A DNA stretch of 7,146 nucleotides from Paracoccaceae bacterium (GCA_002400675.1 NVQY01000207.1:1-7146), one strand, 5' to 3'; numbered from the stretch's first letter, positions 1-7,146 are shown. Program-made: numbers and translations. Notes: a model not told the origin generated them from the letters alone.

Positions 1-725
1 TTCTGTCCGGGGACAAGGGTGACGATATCCTTGCCGGTGGCGCAGGTAACGATATTCTCAATGGGGGTAGCGGGGCCGACAAACTGGACGGCGGCACCGG
101 CAACGACAAGCTTGTCGGTGGCAGCAATGGTGACAGGCTGTTGGGGGGCCGTGGCAACGACAACCTGTCTGGTGGCACCGGCAAAGACCACCTGGACGGA
201 GGACGCGGGAACGACAAGCTGGTCGGAAGTGGCGGCAACGATATCCTGATCGGCGGTACCGGCAACGACAGGCTGTTGGGGGGTGCCGGTAAGGACACCC
301 TGTCTGGCGGCATTGGAAAAGACACGCTGGACGGCGGAGGGGCAAGCGACACGTTGTCCGGCGGCGGTGGCAATGACAGGCTGCTGGGGGGGGACGGTAA
401 CGACACCCTGACCGGTGGGGCCGGTCTGGACAAGCTGACTGGCGGTGGCGGCAATGATACCCTGACCGGCAACAGCGGAGCGGACGTGTTCATCTTTTCG
501 GGCAACTTTGGCAAGGACAAGATCACCGACTTTAAGGTGGGCACCGATACGTTGCGCTTTGAAAGTGGCAATGGCGAAGTCACGTCATTTGCGCAGTTCA
601 AGGCAGCGGCGACTCAGGTGGGCACCGATCTTCGGTATGATCTTGGGGCCGACAACAAGAACGTCATTCTCTTGCTCGACACCGATATTGGCGATCTCAA
701 ATCTGCGGACATAAACTTTGCGTAA
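1..725 (+). CDS. RTX calcium-binding repeat exoprotein, C-terminal part (5' end outside window)
   Basis: The reading frame is open from the first base (first complete codon at 3) to TAA at 723-725, so only the last 240 residues are seen. Bases 3-488 encode 18 consecutive nonapeptides of the form L-x-G-G-x-G-N/x-D-x, the RTX pattern that winds into a calcium-binding parallel beta-roll. A 78-residue tail follows, opening GADVFIFSG and containing KITDFKVGTDTL, a common transition out of RTX repeats. It ends in the hydrophobic DINFA, consistent with an uncleaved C-terminal type I secretion signal. By family knowledge such proteins leave the cell through an ABC transporter/membrane fusion/TolC channel and fold in external calcium. 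Several units are imperfect (GSNGD, GSGGND, GGGASD, GNSGAD). The missing N-terminus would set the function (protease, lipase, haemolysin, adhesin or S-layer), so none is named. No secretion genes lie in the window. A TTG at 141 could be mistaken for a start, but the same repeats continue upstream of it. Confidence 0.93.
   Translation, partial: LSGDKGDDILAGGAGNDILNGGSGADKLDGGTGNDKLVGGSNGDRLLGGRGNDNLSGGTGKDHLDGGRGNDKLVGSGGNDILIGGTGNDRLLGGAGKDTLSGGIGKDTLDGGGASDTLSGGGGNDRLLGGDGNDTLTGGAGLDKLTGGGGNDTLTGNSGADVFIFSGNFGKDKITDFKVGTDTLRFESGNGEVTSFAQFKAAATQVGTDLRYDLGADNKNVILLLDTDIGDLKSADINFA
3..488 (+). repeat. Tandem 27-bp RTX repeats (18 units)
   Basis: Eighteen in-frame 27-bp units encode the RTX nonapeptides. 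On top of this, a longer-period repeat is visible in the DNA: gacaggctg(t/c)tgggggg starts at 132, 267 and 375. The spacings are 135 bp (5 units) and 108 bp (4 units). The blocks at 132 and 267 also share the following ...LSGG.GKD.LDGG. stretch. This indicates that multi-unit blocks were duplicated within the gene, so unit number may differ between strains. Confidence 0.9.
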
Positions 726-1054
726 GCAATCGGGGGGCTGGCCTGTTCCAATGGTAGGGCAATATTCTGTTTCCTTCAGAGAGGTGGTCGCGGGAATTCG
801 GGCCGATATGCGCTGAGGGCAGGCAACGGGTTTGTGTCTCTTTACGACCGAGCGGCTTTGAAACAGGACTATGGGAAAAGGTGAGCGAAAATCAATAGCT
901 TGGGGTTTTGAAGGCGCTGGAAGCGTGACCAATCAAGAGGGTAACAAAAAGACGAAAGACCCCCGGAAGGGGCGCAATGGGGCGTAAATCTGCGGGGCGA
1001 TGTGGGGGCTGAATTCATGGTCCTGAACCCGACTTTCCTGTCGCGCCTGTTTCC
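726..1054. other. Intergenic gap between convergent genes
   Basis: This 329-bp stretch separates the RTX gene (+) from the creatininase-family gene (-), which run toward each other. I see no convincing gene. A 38-codon ATG frame at 871-987 (+) has only an AGGA placed too close to its start (2 nt) and no recognisable product. The only secondary-structure candidate is CCCC-GGAA-GGGG at 961-972, a 4-bp stem with a GNRA-type loop and no T-run, too weak to call a terminator. Neither strand shows a classical intrinsic terminator, so transcripts from the two sides may overlap or end by Rho. Confidence 0.6.
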
Positions 1055-1792
1055 TTATGTCAGGACATCCCGCATGTGTCCCAATATCAAATCACATCCC
1101 TTTTCACCCAGTTCCCGGGACGCCTTTGCCGCAGTTTCGGTATACCATTGATCAGACGAGAACCGTTCCATGTCGACGCCTTCGGGACATAGCGCCATCA
1201 TCAGGGATGTTTCGCCAATCCCCGCGTGGTCGAACGGGTATTCATCGATAATCTCGGGCGTCATCAGTGGATGGCCGCTGATCCAGTTGAACGGGTCGCC
1301 GCCGCTTTCTTGCTGGGCATAGTAGTCGGCCATTTCCTTTTTGCCCCACCAGCCATCGCCCCTTTTGGTTTGAAGGAAATCGAATATCGCCTGCCTCGCC
1401 CCCAGTTTGAAGGAAAGGTCGGTGGGCATGCCCGCGGCAAAATTTTCTGTCTGGTGATGAACGAAAAAGTGGATGTTGCGAAAGCCGATGCGTAACAGGC
1501 CCAGGAACATCCCCCGGGCAAATGGATACAGGCGGTCGGCATCGACATGCAGCGACCCGTTCTGTTCCGGGGCCTCGACGGCATAGCTGGCCGCCCCATA
1601 ATAAAACGGCGGCAGCAAAACGAAGTTCATTTCCTTTTCCAGCTTTTCCAACAGTCTGATCACCACAATCGTGTCCATGCCCACGCCAAGGTGCTCTCCG
1701 TGGTATTCCAGTACGCCCAGTGGCAGGATCACCGGCCAGTTTTCGTCGATTGCCTGCCTGATCTGGTGGGGCAGCATCAATTCGTATCGCAT
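1055..1792 (-). CDS. Creatininase-superfamily metal-dependent hydrolase
   Basis: This 245-residue protein has the usual length and layout of the creatininase family (PF02633), cytoplasmic enzymes with a two-metal centre that open cyclic amides and, in some members, other cyclic compounds. LPLGVLEYHGEHLGVGMD (residues 23-40) matches the signature LPxGxxEqHGpHLPxxxD and supplies probable metal ligands E29, H31 and D40. HAGIGETSLMMA (189-200) matches the C-terminal H-A-G-x-x-E-T-S motif carrying the likely catalytic His. The central ligand motif, NGHYEN in Pseudomonas creatininase, reads HHQTEN (112-117). It keeps E116-N117 but shifts or replaces the His, so creatinine itself is an unlikely substrate. 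The ATG at 1792 has a good Shine-Dalgarno (AAAAGGAA, 1806-1799, 6-nt spacer). It lies 21 bp after the dehydrogenase stop and is probably co-transcribed with it. The true substrate is unknown; a sugar lactone or oxidised cyclitol is one inference from the neighbour, since the superfamily includes the inositol-pathway hydrolase IolN (from memory). Confidence 0.85.
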   Translation of the reverse strand: MRYELMLPHQIRQAIDENWPVILPLGVLEYHGEHLGVGMDTIVVIRLLEKLEKEMNFVLLPPFYYGAASYAVEAPEQNGSLHVDADRLYPFARGMFLGLLRIGFRNIHFFVHHQTENFAAGMPTDLSFKLGARQAIFDFLQTKRGDGWWGKKEMADYYAQQESGGDPFNWISGHPLMTPEIIDEYPFDHAGIGETSLMMALCPEGVDMERFSSDQWYTETAAKASRELGEKGCDLILGHMRDVLT

Positions 1793-1813
1793 CGGCTGTT
1801 CCTTTTGTCCTGT

Positions 1814-2626
<813 letters not shown>

Positions 2627-2640
2627 TCACCAAACGAACA

Positions 2641-2669
2641 CTTATCATCTGTCTGATCTTAACCCAAAA
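2641..2669 (-). promoter_or_regulatory. Possible weak sigma70-type promoter for the SDR operon
   Basis: On the minus strand TTTTGG (2669-2664) and GATAAG (2646-2641) are separated by 17 nt, about 50 bp upstream of the dehydrogenase ATG. GATAAG matches 4 of 6 positions of TATAAT, and the -35 match is poor. An imperfect dyad ATCA-N6-TGAT (2644-2657) lies inside the spacer and could be an operator, but only its outer four bases pair. Confidence 0.2.
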
Positions 2670-2886
2670 CAGAAAGTACTCTTCCTACGACACGACACAG
2701 GGTGGCTGAGGGCGCTGAAAGGTGTTTTTCCAGAGGAATTTTTCCTTGCAAAGGGATGCTTTCCTGACCCACAAAGCAATCGCAGTCCTCACATGACGCT
2801 ATCGGCCCATGTCCCTCTGAGCAAGACCCGGATTTGGTCCCGCTGTCGCGGCTGAGAGCACATGCCGCCAGGTTACCCCCGGGGCC

Positions 2887-2905
2887 AACCCCCAAGGGTG
2901 GGGTT
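2887..2905 (+). other. Small GC-rich hairpin AACCCC...GGGGTT
   Basis: AACCCC (2887-2892) pairs with GGGGTT (2900-2905) around a 7-nt loop. On the plus strand it is followed by a single further T and then GCGCC, so it lacks the T-run of an intrinsic terminator. Its role is unknown; it could lie in the gpmI leader or just be GC-rich spacer. Confidence 0.3.
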
Positions 2906-2964
2906 TGCGCCGGTAAGAAAGGCTTTGGCGGGGCATTTGAGGCGAAAACGGCGCCAGCCCGGGA

Positions 2965-3005
2965 AACCCACGCGCGTTCCTTCGTCAGGCGTGGGTTCCA
3001 CCCAC
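2965..3005. repeat. REP-like palindrome with two mutually exclusive hairpins
   Basis: AACCCACG (2965-2972) is an exact inverted copy of CGTGGGTT (2990-2997), with a 17-nt loop. The right arm also forms a tighter hairpin with what follows: GTGGGT (2991-2996), loop TCC, ACCCAC (3000-3005). The string GTGGGTTCCACCCACCCTAC resembles the short GTGGG...CCCAC-CCTAC palindromes scattered between genes in many proteobacteria (recognised from memory). It sits about 80-120 bp upstream of the gpmI start, so it may be a dispersed repeat or a leader structure with alternative folds. Confidence 0.5.
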
Positions 3006-3072
3006 CCTACCCATAACAATACCGGTTCACTCTACCTCGCACAGCCGCTAAAAGACCGGCAACGACCATACC

Positions 3073-3076
3073 GGAG
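3073..3076 (+). promoter_or_regulatory. Ribosome binding site that fixes the gpmI start
   Basis: GGAG lies 7 nt upstream of the ATG at 3084. Together with the family-typical N-terminus that follows, it favours this ATG over the in-frame ATG at 2862. Confidence 0.75.
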
Positions 3077-3083
3077 TCATCCC

Positions 3084-4601
3084 ATGACCATCCCAAAACC
3101 CGTTGTCCTGTGCATCCTTGATGGCTGGGGCATATCGGCGGGCATCACGGCCAACGCGCCGCATCTGGCCAACACCCCCACTTTTGACGCGCTCATGGCG
3201 CACGGCCCCCACGCACAGTTGATCACCCACGGGCCGGATGTTGGTTTGCCAAGCGGGCAGATGGGCAATTCCGAAGTGGGCCACACCAATATCGGCGCGG
3301 GCCGGGTGGTGGCGATGGATCTGGGGCAGATTGATCTGGCGATCGAGGATGGCAGTTTCTTTAAGGTTCCCGCATTGCTGGCGTTCATCGACAAGTTGAA
3401 GGCCAGCGGTGGCACCGCGCATCTGGTCGGGCTGGTCTCGGACGGCGGCGTTCACGGGTCGCTGGAACATATCATTGCCGCTGCGCAGGCGATTGACGGG
3501 GCGGGGGTTCCGGTGGTGCTGCATGCGATGACCGACGGGCGCGATGTTGCCCCGAAATCCGCACTTGGGTATTTGGCCGACCTGCACCAAAGGCTGCCCG
3601 AGGGCACCCGCATCGTCACCGTTTCCGGGCGCTATTTTGCCATGGATCGCGACAACCGCTGGGCGCGGGTTGAAAAAGCCTACACGGCGATGATCGCAGG
3701 CCAGGGACGCGCGGTCGCCACCCCGCAAGAGGCGGTCAAAACGGCCTATGCCAGCGGTGAAACGGACGAATTCATCACCCCCAGCGTGGTTGGCGATTAT
3801 CCGGGGGTTCAAAACGGCGACGGCCTGTTCTTCCTGAACTTCCGCGCCGATCGCGCCCGCGAAATCCTTGCCGCCATCGGCCAACCGGGGTTCGACGCCT
3901 TCGCAACCGGACAGCGCCCCGAACTGGCCGCGCTGCTGGGGATGGTGGAATATTCGACCGCGCATAACGACTACATTACCGCCGTTTACCCCAAGGATGA
4001 AATCGTCAACACGCTGGGCCATTGGGTCGCCGGCAAGGGCCTGCGCCAGTTCCATCTGGCCGAAACCGAGAAATACCCCCATGTGACGTTCTTTCTGAAC
4101 GGCGGCAAAGAGGCACCGGAACAGGGCGAGGACCGGTTCATGCCGAAATCCCCCGACGTGGCCACCTACGACCTGCAACCCGAAATGTCGTCGGTCGAAG
4201 TCACTGATAAATTCGTCGAGGCGATTGAGGCCGGGTATGACCTGATCATCACCAATTACGCCAATCCCGACATGGTCGGCCACACCGGCGATTTGCAGGC
4301 GGCGATCCTTGCCTGCGAGGCGGTGGACCGCGGGTTGGGCCGGGTTGTGGCCGCGCTGAAAAAGGCGGGCGGGGCGATGATCGTCACCGCTGATCACGGC
4401 AATTGCGAGGTGATGGTTGACCCGGTCACCGGCGGGCCGCATACCGCGCATACCCTCAACCCGGTGCCGGTTATTCTGGTTGGCGGACCCGAGGGCGCAC
4501 ATCTGAACAACGGGCGACTGGCCGATCTGGCCCCGACCCTGTTGGCGCTGATGGGGCTGGATACACCGGATGAAATGACGGGGAACAACCTGATTTCATG
4601 A
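3084..4601 (+). CDS. gpmI: 2,3-bisphosphoglycerate-independent phosphoglycerate mutase
   Basis: This cytoplasmic enzyme interconverts 3- and 2-phosphoglycerate in glycolysis and gluconeogenesis without a bisphosphoglycerate cofactor, using two Mn-type metal ions and a phosphoserine intermediate. The 505-residue product has the family's normal length. Family landmarks run in order: VLCILDGWG (metal-binding D13), GLPSGQMGNSEVGHTNIG with the nucleophile S63, SDGGVHG, TDGRD, SGRYFAMDRDNRW, FLNFRADRARE, then HVTFFLNGG and YANPDMVGHTGD. TADHGNCE and GGPHTAHTLNPVP close the alkaline-phosphatase-like metal site. Every motif expected of an active enzyme is present. The chosen ATG has GGAG 7 nt upstream and gives the standard N-terminus; an upstream in-frame ATG at 2862 would add an unsupported 74-residue extension. 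The TGA stop overlaps the next start in ATGA (4598-4601), so translation of the envC-like gene is probably coupled. Confidence 0.97.
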   Translation: MTIPKPVVLCILDGWGISAGITANAPHLANTPTFDALMAHGPHAQLITHGPDVGLPSGQMGNSEVGHTNIGAGRVVAMDLGQIDLAIEDGSFFKVPALLAFIDKLKASGGTAHLVGLVSDGGVHGSLEHIIAAAQAIDGAGVPVVLHAMTDGRDVAPKSALGYLADLHQRLPEGTRIVTVSGRYFAMDRDNRWARVEKAYTAMIAGQGRAVATPQEAVKTAYASGETDEFITPSVVGDYPGVQNGDGLFFLNFRADRAREILAAIGQPGFDAFATGQRPELAALLGMVEYSTAHNDYITAVYPKDEIVNTLGHWVAGKGLRQFHLAETEKYPHVTFFLNGGKEAPEQGEDRFMPKSPDVATYDLQPEMSSVEVTDKFVEAIEAGYDLIITNYANPDMVGHTGDLQAAILACEAVDRGLGRVVAALKKAGGAMIVTADHGNCEVMVDPVTGGPHTAHTLNPVPVILVGGPEGAHLNNGRLADLAPTLLALMGLDTPDEMTGNNLIS

Positions 4602-5743
4602 TGTTACGCCTCGCATTTACCGTTGCCCTACTCTGGGCCGAACTGTGGACTGGGGCGGCTATGGCCGAATCCGATCCCGCCGGTGATGCACGTGCGGCAT
4701 CCCAACAACTACAGGCGGCCAGCGCGTTGCTGGACGAGGCGCAAAGCGCGCGAAACCGGGTGCGGGCCCTGACCGAGACCGTGCGCGCCTATGAATCCGG
4801 GCTGGCGGCAATGCGTGAAGGATTGCGCCGCACCACCGCCCGCGAGGCCCGGCTTGGCCGGCAACTAAAGGCCCGCCAGGACGAGATTTCCCAGCTTTTA
4901 GGCGTGCTTCAGACCATCGAATTCGCCCCGCCCCCGGTCCTGCTGTTACACCCCGCCGGCCCGCAGGGCAGCGCGCGCGCCGCGATGATGCTGGCCGAGG
5001 TGACACCGGCCTTGACCGCACGGGCAGCAACGCTGAGGCAAGACCTTGAGGAAATTCGCGACCTGCGCCAGATCCGCCAGGCCGCCACCAAAACCCTGGA
5101 AAAAGGCCTGGCCGGAGTGCAACAGGCCCGCGCCGGGCTAAGCAAGGCGATTGCTGATCGCACCGGCCTGCCGCGCCGCTTTGCCGAAGACCCGGTGCGC
5201 ACGGCGATCCTGATCTCGTCCGCAGACACGCTAGAAGCCTTTGCCGAAGGGTTGGGCAATATAGCGGGCGATGACATAGCCGGCACCAACGCCGACATTT
5301 CCGACCTCAAGGGCCGGGTGCCGTTGCCGGTGCAGGGCATCGTTCTGCACCGCGCCGGCGAGGCCGATGCCGCAGGCATCAAACGCGACGGCATCATTCT
5401 GGCCACAAGGCCACGCGCCTTGGTCAGCACCCCGACAGCGGCAACAATCCGCTATCGCGGCCCGCTGCTGGACCTTGGCAATGTGATGATTTTGGAACCG
5501 CAGCCGGGATTGCTTTTTGTGCTCTCGGGTCTGTCCGAAGTGTTCGGAGAGACCGGTCAGGTCCTTCCGCAAGGCTCTCCTGTCGGTCTGATGGGCGGAA
5601 CTGCACCACAATCGGGCGCAATTCTTTCACTTAGCGGTGAAGGCACTGGAACTGAGCGTTCAGAAACGCTCTATATAGAAGTGAGAGAGGGCGGCAGCCC
5701 TGTGAACCCCTTAACGTGGTTCCAAACTGACAAGGATGGATGA
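4598..5743 (+). CDS. envC: EnvC-like murein hydrolase activator (degenerate LytM/M23 domain)
   Basis: This 381-residue exported protein has a hydrophobic N-terminal signal sequence, probably cleaved after AMA (residue 23). A long Ala/Arg/Glu/Gln-rich, mostly helical stretch (about 30-190) is predicted to form a coiled coil, and a C-terminal LytM-like domain follows (about 238-375; GRVPLPVQG... to ...VNPLTWF). This is the architecture of EnvC, which in Escherichia coli binds FtsEX and activates AmiA/AmiB during cell separation. Zn ligands of active M23 peptidases are missing. The HxGxD region reads KRDGIILATRP, and the HLHFEVR block reads TLYIEVR, with T and Y in place of both His. It should therefore act as an activator and not as a peptidase. 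It overlaps gpmI by 4 bp (ATGA), with GGGGAA about 12 nt upstream as a possible Shine-Dalgarno; a second ATG follows immediately at 4601. ftsE and ftsX are not in the window. Function is inferred from architecture and gene order. Confidence 0.85.
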   Translation: MMLRLAFTVALLWAELWTGAAMAESDPAGDARAASQQLQAASALLDEAQSARNRVRALTETVRAYESGLAAMREGLRRTTAREARLGRQLKARQDEISQLLGVLQTIEFAPPPVLLLHPAGPQGSARAAMMLAEVTPALTARAATLRQDLEEIRDLRQIRQAATKTLEKGLAGVQQARAGLSKAIADRTGLPRRFAEDPVRTAILISSADTLEAFAEGLGNIAGDDIAGTNADISDLKGRVPLPVQGIVLHRAGEADAAGIKRDGIILATRPRALVSTPTAATIRYRGPLLDLGNVMILEPQPGLLFVLSGLSEVFGETGQVLPQGSPVGLMGGTAPQSGAILSLSGEGTGTERSETLYIEVREGGSPVNPLTWFQTDKDG

Positions 5744-5750
5744 AAAAGAC

Positions 5751-7088
5751 ATGAAGAAGTTCGTAATGGCCGCCTTGGGTGGCACATTGGCAGGCGTTAT
5801 CGCCACAACCCAGGTGGCCGGACCGTTGTTGGCGCAGGAAAATGCCCGCAACGCAAATGTCTATGAACAGCTTGACCTGTTCGGTGACATATTTGAACGC
5901 ATCCGCGCGCAATACGTCGAAGAGGTGGACGAGAAAAAGTTGATCGAGGCGGCCATCAACGGGATGCTGACCTCGCTTGATCCGCATTCCAGCTATCTGT
6001 CACCCGAAGACGCAATCGCCATGCGGGTGCAGACCCGTGGCGAATTTGGCGGCCTCGGCATCGAAGTCACGCAAGAAGAAGGCTTTGTCAAAGTGGTGTC
6101 ACCGATCGACGGCACTCCGGCGGCCGAGGCCGGTATTGAGGCGGGCGATTTTATCACCTACGTGAACGGCGAAAGTGTGTTGGGCCTGACATTGGACAAG
6201 GCGGTGGAACTGATGCGCGGCCCCGTGGGGTCCGAGATCATCATCACCGTGGTACGCGAAGGCGAACCGGAACCGTTTGACGTGTCGATCATCCGCGACA
6301 CCATCAAACTGACGGCGGTGCGGGCCAGAACCGAAGGTAAAGCCGTTGTTTTGCGGATCACCACCTTCAACGACCAGACCACCCCCAACCTAGAGGCAGG
6401 CATGAAAGCCCAGATCGAAGCGGCTGGCGGAATCGACAATGTATCCGGCTTTGTGCTGGACCTGCGCAACAACCCCGGCGGCCTGCTGACGCAAGCCATT
6501 CGCGTGTCCGACGCCTTCCTTGAATCCGGCGAAATCGTCAGCACACGGGGCAGAAACCCCGAAGACGGCGAACGCTTCAACGCCACGCCGGGCGATCTGG
6601 CGATGGGCAAACCGCTGGTGGTGCTGATCAACGGCGGGTCTGCGTCGGCCTCTGAAATCGTCGCCGGTGCCCTCAAGGATCATCGCCGTGCCATCGTCGT
6701 CGGCACCAAAAGCTTTGGCAAGGGATCGGTTCAAACCGTCATGCCCCTGCGCAACGAAGGGGCCATGCGCCTGACAACGGCACGGTATTACACCCCGTCA
6801 GGCCGCTCGATCCAGAACCTTGGTGTCTCACCTGACATCATCGTCGAACAGCCCCCGCGCAAACCGGCCACCGAAGAAAAAGACGCCACAAATCCCCGCA
6901 AGCGGCGTTCAGAGGCCGATCTGCGCGGCAGCCTCAGCAACGACAGCCTGACCGAAGACGAAATCCGTCAGATCGAAGAGGACCGCGCCAAGGCCGAAGC
7001 CGCCGCCGACCTGCGCGACAAGGATTACCAACTGGCCTACGCCATCGACATCCTTACCGGCCTGTCGGCACTGGCCCCAAGCAAGTAA
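5751..7088 (+). CDS. ctpA: Periplasmic carboxy-terminal processing protease (S41 family, CtpA/Prc-like)
   Basis: This serine protease cleaves protein C-termini in the periplasm. The 445-residue form (start at 5751) begins MKKFVMAALGG, an export signal probably cut after PLLA (residue 28). A helical segment containing SLDPHSSYLSP follows, then a PDZ domain (about 89-170, RGEFGGLGIEV onward) that recognises substrate C-termini. The S41 core has DLRNNPGG (about 237-244) and the Ser-Lys dyad: S299 in GSASASEI and K324 in SFGKGSVQ. The 25-residue spacing matches E. coli Prc. A charged linker (about 367-420) precedes the C-terminus. An in-frame ATG at 5736 overlaps envC by 8 bp, but AAGGA directly abuts it and cannot serve it; ATG 5751 has GGA 10 nt upstream and gives a normal signal peptide. 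CtpA relatives control peptidoglycan hydrolases in other proteobacteria, which fits the envC neighbour. The active site looks intact; native substrates are unknown. Confidence 0.93.
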   Translation: MKKFVMAALGGTLAGVIATTQVAGPLLAQENARNANVYEQLDLFGDIFERIRAQYVEEVDEKKLIEAAINGMLTSLDPHSSYLSPEDAIAMRVQTRGEFGGLGIEVTQEEGFVKVVSPIDGTPAAEAGIEAGDFITYVNGESVLGLTLDKAVELMRGPVGSEIIITVVREGEPEPFDVSIIRDTIKLTAVRARTEGKAVVLRITTFNDQTTPNLEAGMKAQIEAAGGIDNVSGFVLDLRNNPGGLLTQAIRVSDAFLESGEIVSTRGRNPEDGERFNATPGDLAMGKPLVVLINGGSASASEIVAGALKDHRRAIVVGTKSFGKGSVQTVMPLRNEGAMRLTTARYYTPSGRSIQNLGVSPDIIVEQPPRKPATEEKDATNPRKRRSEADLRGSLSNDSLTEDEIRQIEEDRAKAEAAADLRDKDYQLAYAIDILTGLSALAPSK

Positions 7089-7108
7089 TCGACCCAAACC
7101 AAACCACG

Positions 7109-7136
7109 AGGGGCCGCGTCACAAAACGCGGCCCCT
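7109..7136 (+). terminator. Strong stem-loop terminator after ctpA
   Basis: AGGGGCCGCGT (7109-7119) pairs perfectly with ACGCGGCCCCT (7126-7136) around the 6-nt loop CACAAA. The 11-bp stem starts 20 nt after the ctpA stop. The sequence after it, TGGCATTT, is only modestly T-rich, but the position and GC-rich stem make it a likely intrinsic terminator for the gpmI-envC-ctpA operon. Confidence 0.8.
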
Positions 7137-7146
7137 TGGCATTTCA

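Noticed and set aside
3..488. The periodic 27-bp pattern as a CRISPR or minisatellite
   Set aside because: The period is exactly nine codons in an open frame encoding the RTX consensus, and there are no unique spacers between identical repeats.
961..972. CCCC-GGAA-GGGG hairpin as a terminator for the RTX gene
   Set aside because: Only a 4-bp stem, more than 230 bp after the stop codon, with no T-run following.
871..987. A 38-codon ORF (MGKGERKSIAWGFEG...) in the convergent gap
   Set aside because: The only Shine-Dalgarno-like AGGA is 2 nt from the ATG, the product is unrecognised, and nothing else supports translation; conservation in relatives would be needed to revive it.
1010..1017. 8-bp palindrome TGAATTCA in the convergent gap
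   Set aside because: Short perfect palindromes of this size arise by chance, and there is no neighbouring promoter or second copy to suggest an operator.
2659..2895. A 78-codon minus-strand ORF upstream of the SDR gene
   Set aside because: No recognisable domain, no convincing ribosome binding site, and it overlaps the region that must hold the promoter of the SDR operon.
2862..3083. In-frame 74-residue N-terminal extension of gpmI
   Set aside because: The known family N-terminus begins at the ATG at 3084, which has its own GGAG; the extension is low-complexity in G, P, R and K and runs through the palindrome at 2965-3005.
3048..4502. A long (484-codon) open frame antisense to gpmI
   Set aside because: It mirrors the codon structure of a fully conserved gpmI on the other strand, has no recognisable domain, and is the sort of shadow frame expected in GC-rich coding DNA.

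Overview
The window looks like a chromosomal segment of a marine-type alphaproteobacterium, most likely Rhodobacterales (Roseobacter group). The reasons are moderately high GC, a gpmI-envC-ctpA gene order typical of that group, protein sequences that read like Roseobacter homologues, and an RTX exoprotein of the kind these bacteria secrete. This assignment comes from recognition, not from a database search.

Layout. Positions 1-725 (+) hold the 3' end of an RTX (calcium-binding nonapeptide repeat) exoprotein gene whose start lies outside the window. Positions 726-1054 are a non-coding gap between convergent genes. Positions 1055-2593 (-) hold a two-gene operon: a short-chain dehydrogenase resembling L-fucose dehydrogenase-type sugar dehydrogenases, then a creatininase-superfamily amidohydrolase. 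Positions 2594-3083 are a divergent intergenic region with a REP-like palindrome in which two hairpins compete for the same arm. Positions 3084-7088 (+) hold a tightly coupled housekeeping operon: gpmI (cofactor-independent phosphoglycerate mutase), an EnvC-like factor with a degenerate LytM domain, and ctpA (periplasmic S41 carboxy-terminal processing protease). It is closed by a strong hairpin at 7109-7136.

How the genes work together. GpmI is a cytoplasmic glycolytic/gluconeogenic enzyme. EnvC and CtpA are exported envelope proteins that probably act on peptidoglycan hydrolase control. The link between them is shared transcription and translation (a 4-bp ATGA overlap, then a short gap), not a shared pathway. 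The minus-strand pair is the least characterised part: an NAD-type sugar or cyclitol dehydrogenase followed by a metal-dependent cyclic-bond hydrolase suggests a two-step 'oxidise, then open the ring' module. No CRISPR array, tRNA, rRNA, insertion sequence or phage gene was seen, and no clearly new defence or mobile system is supported.
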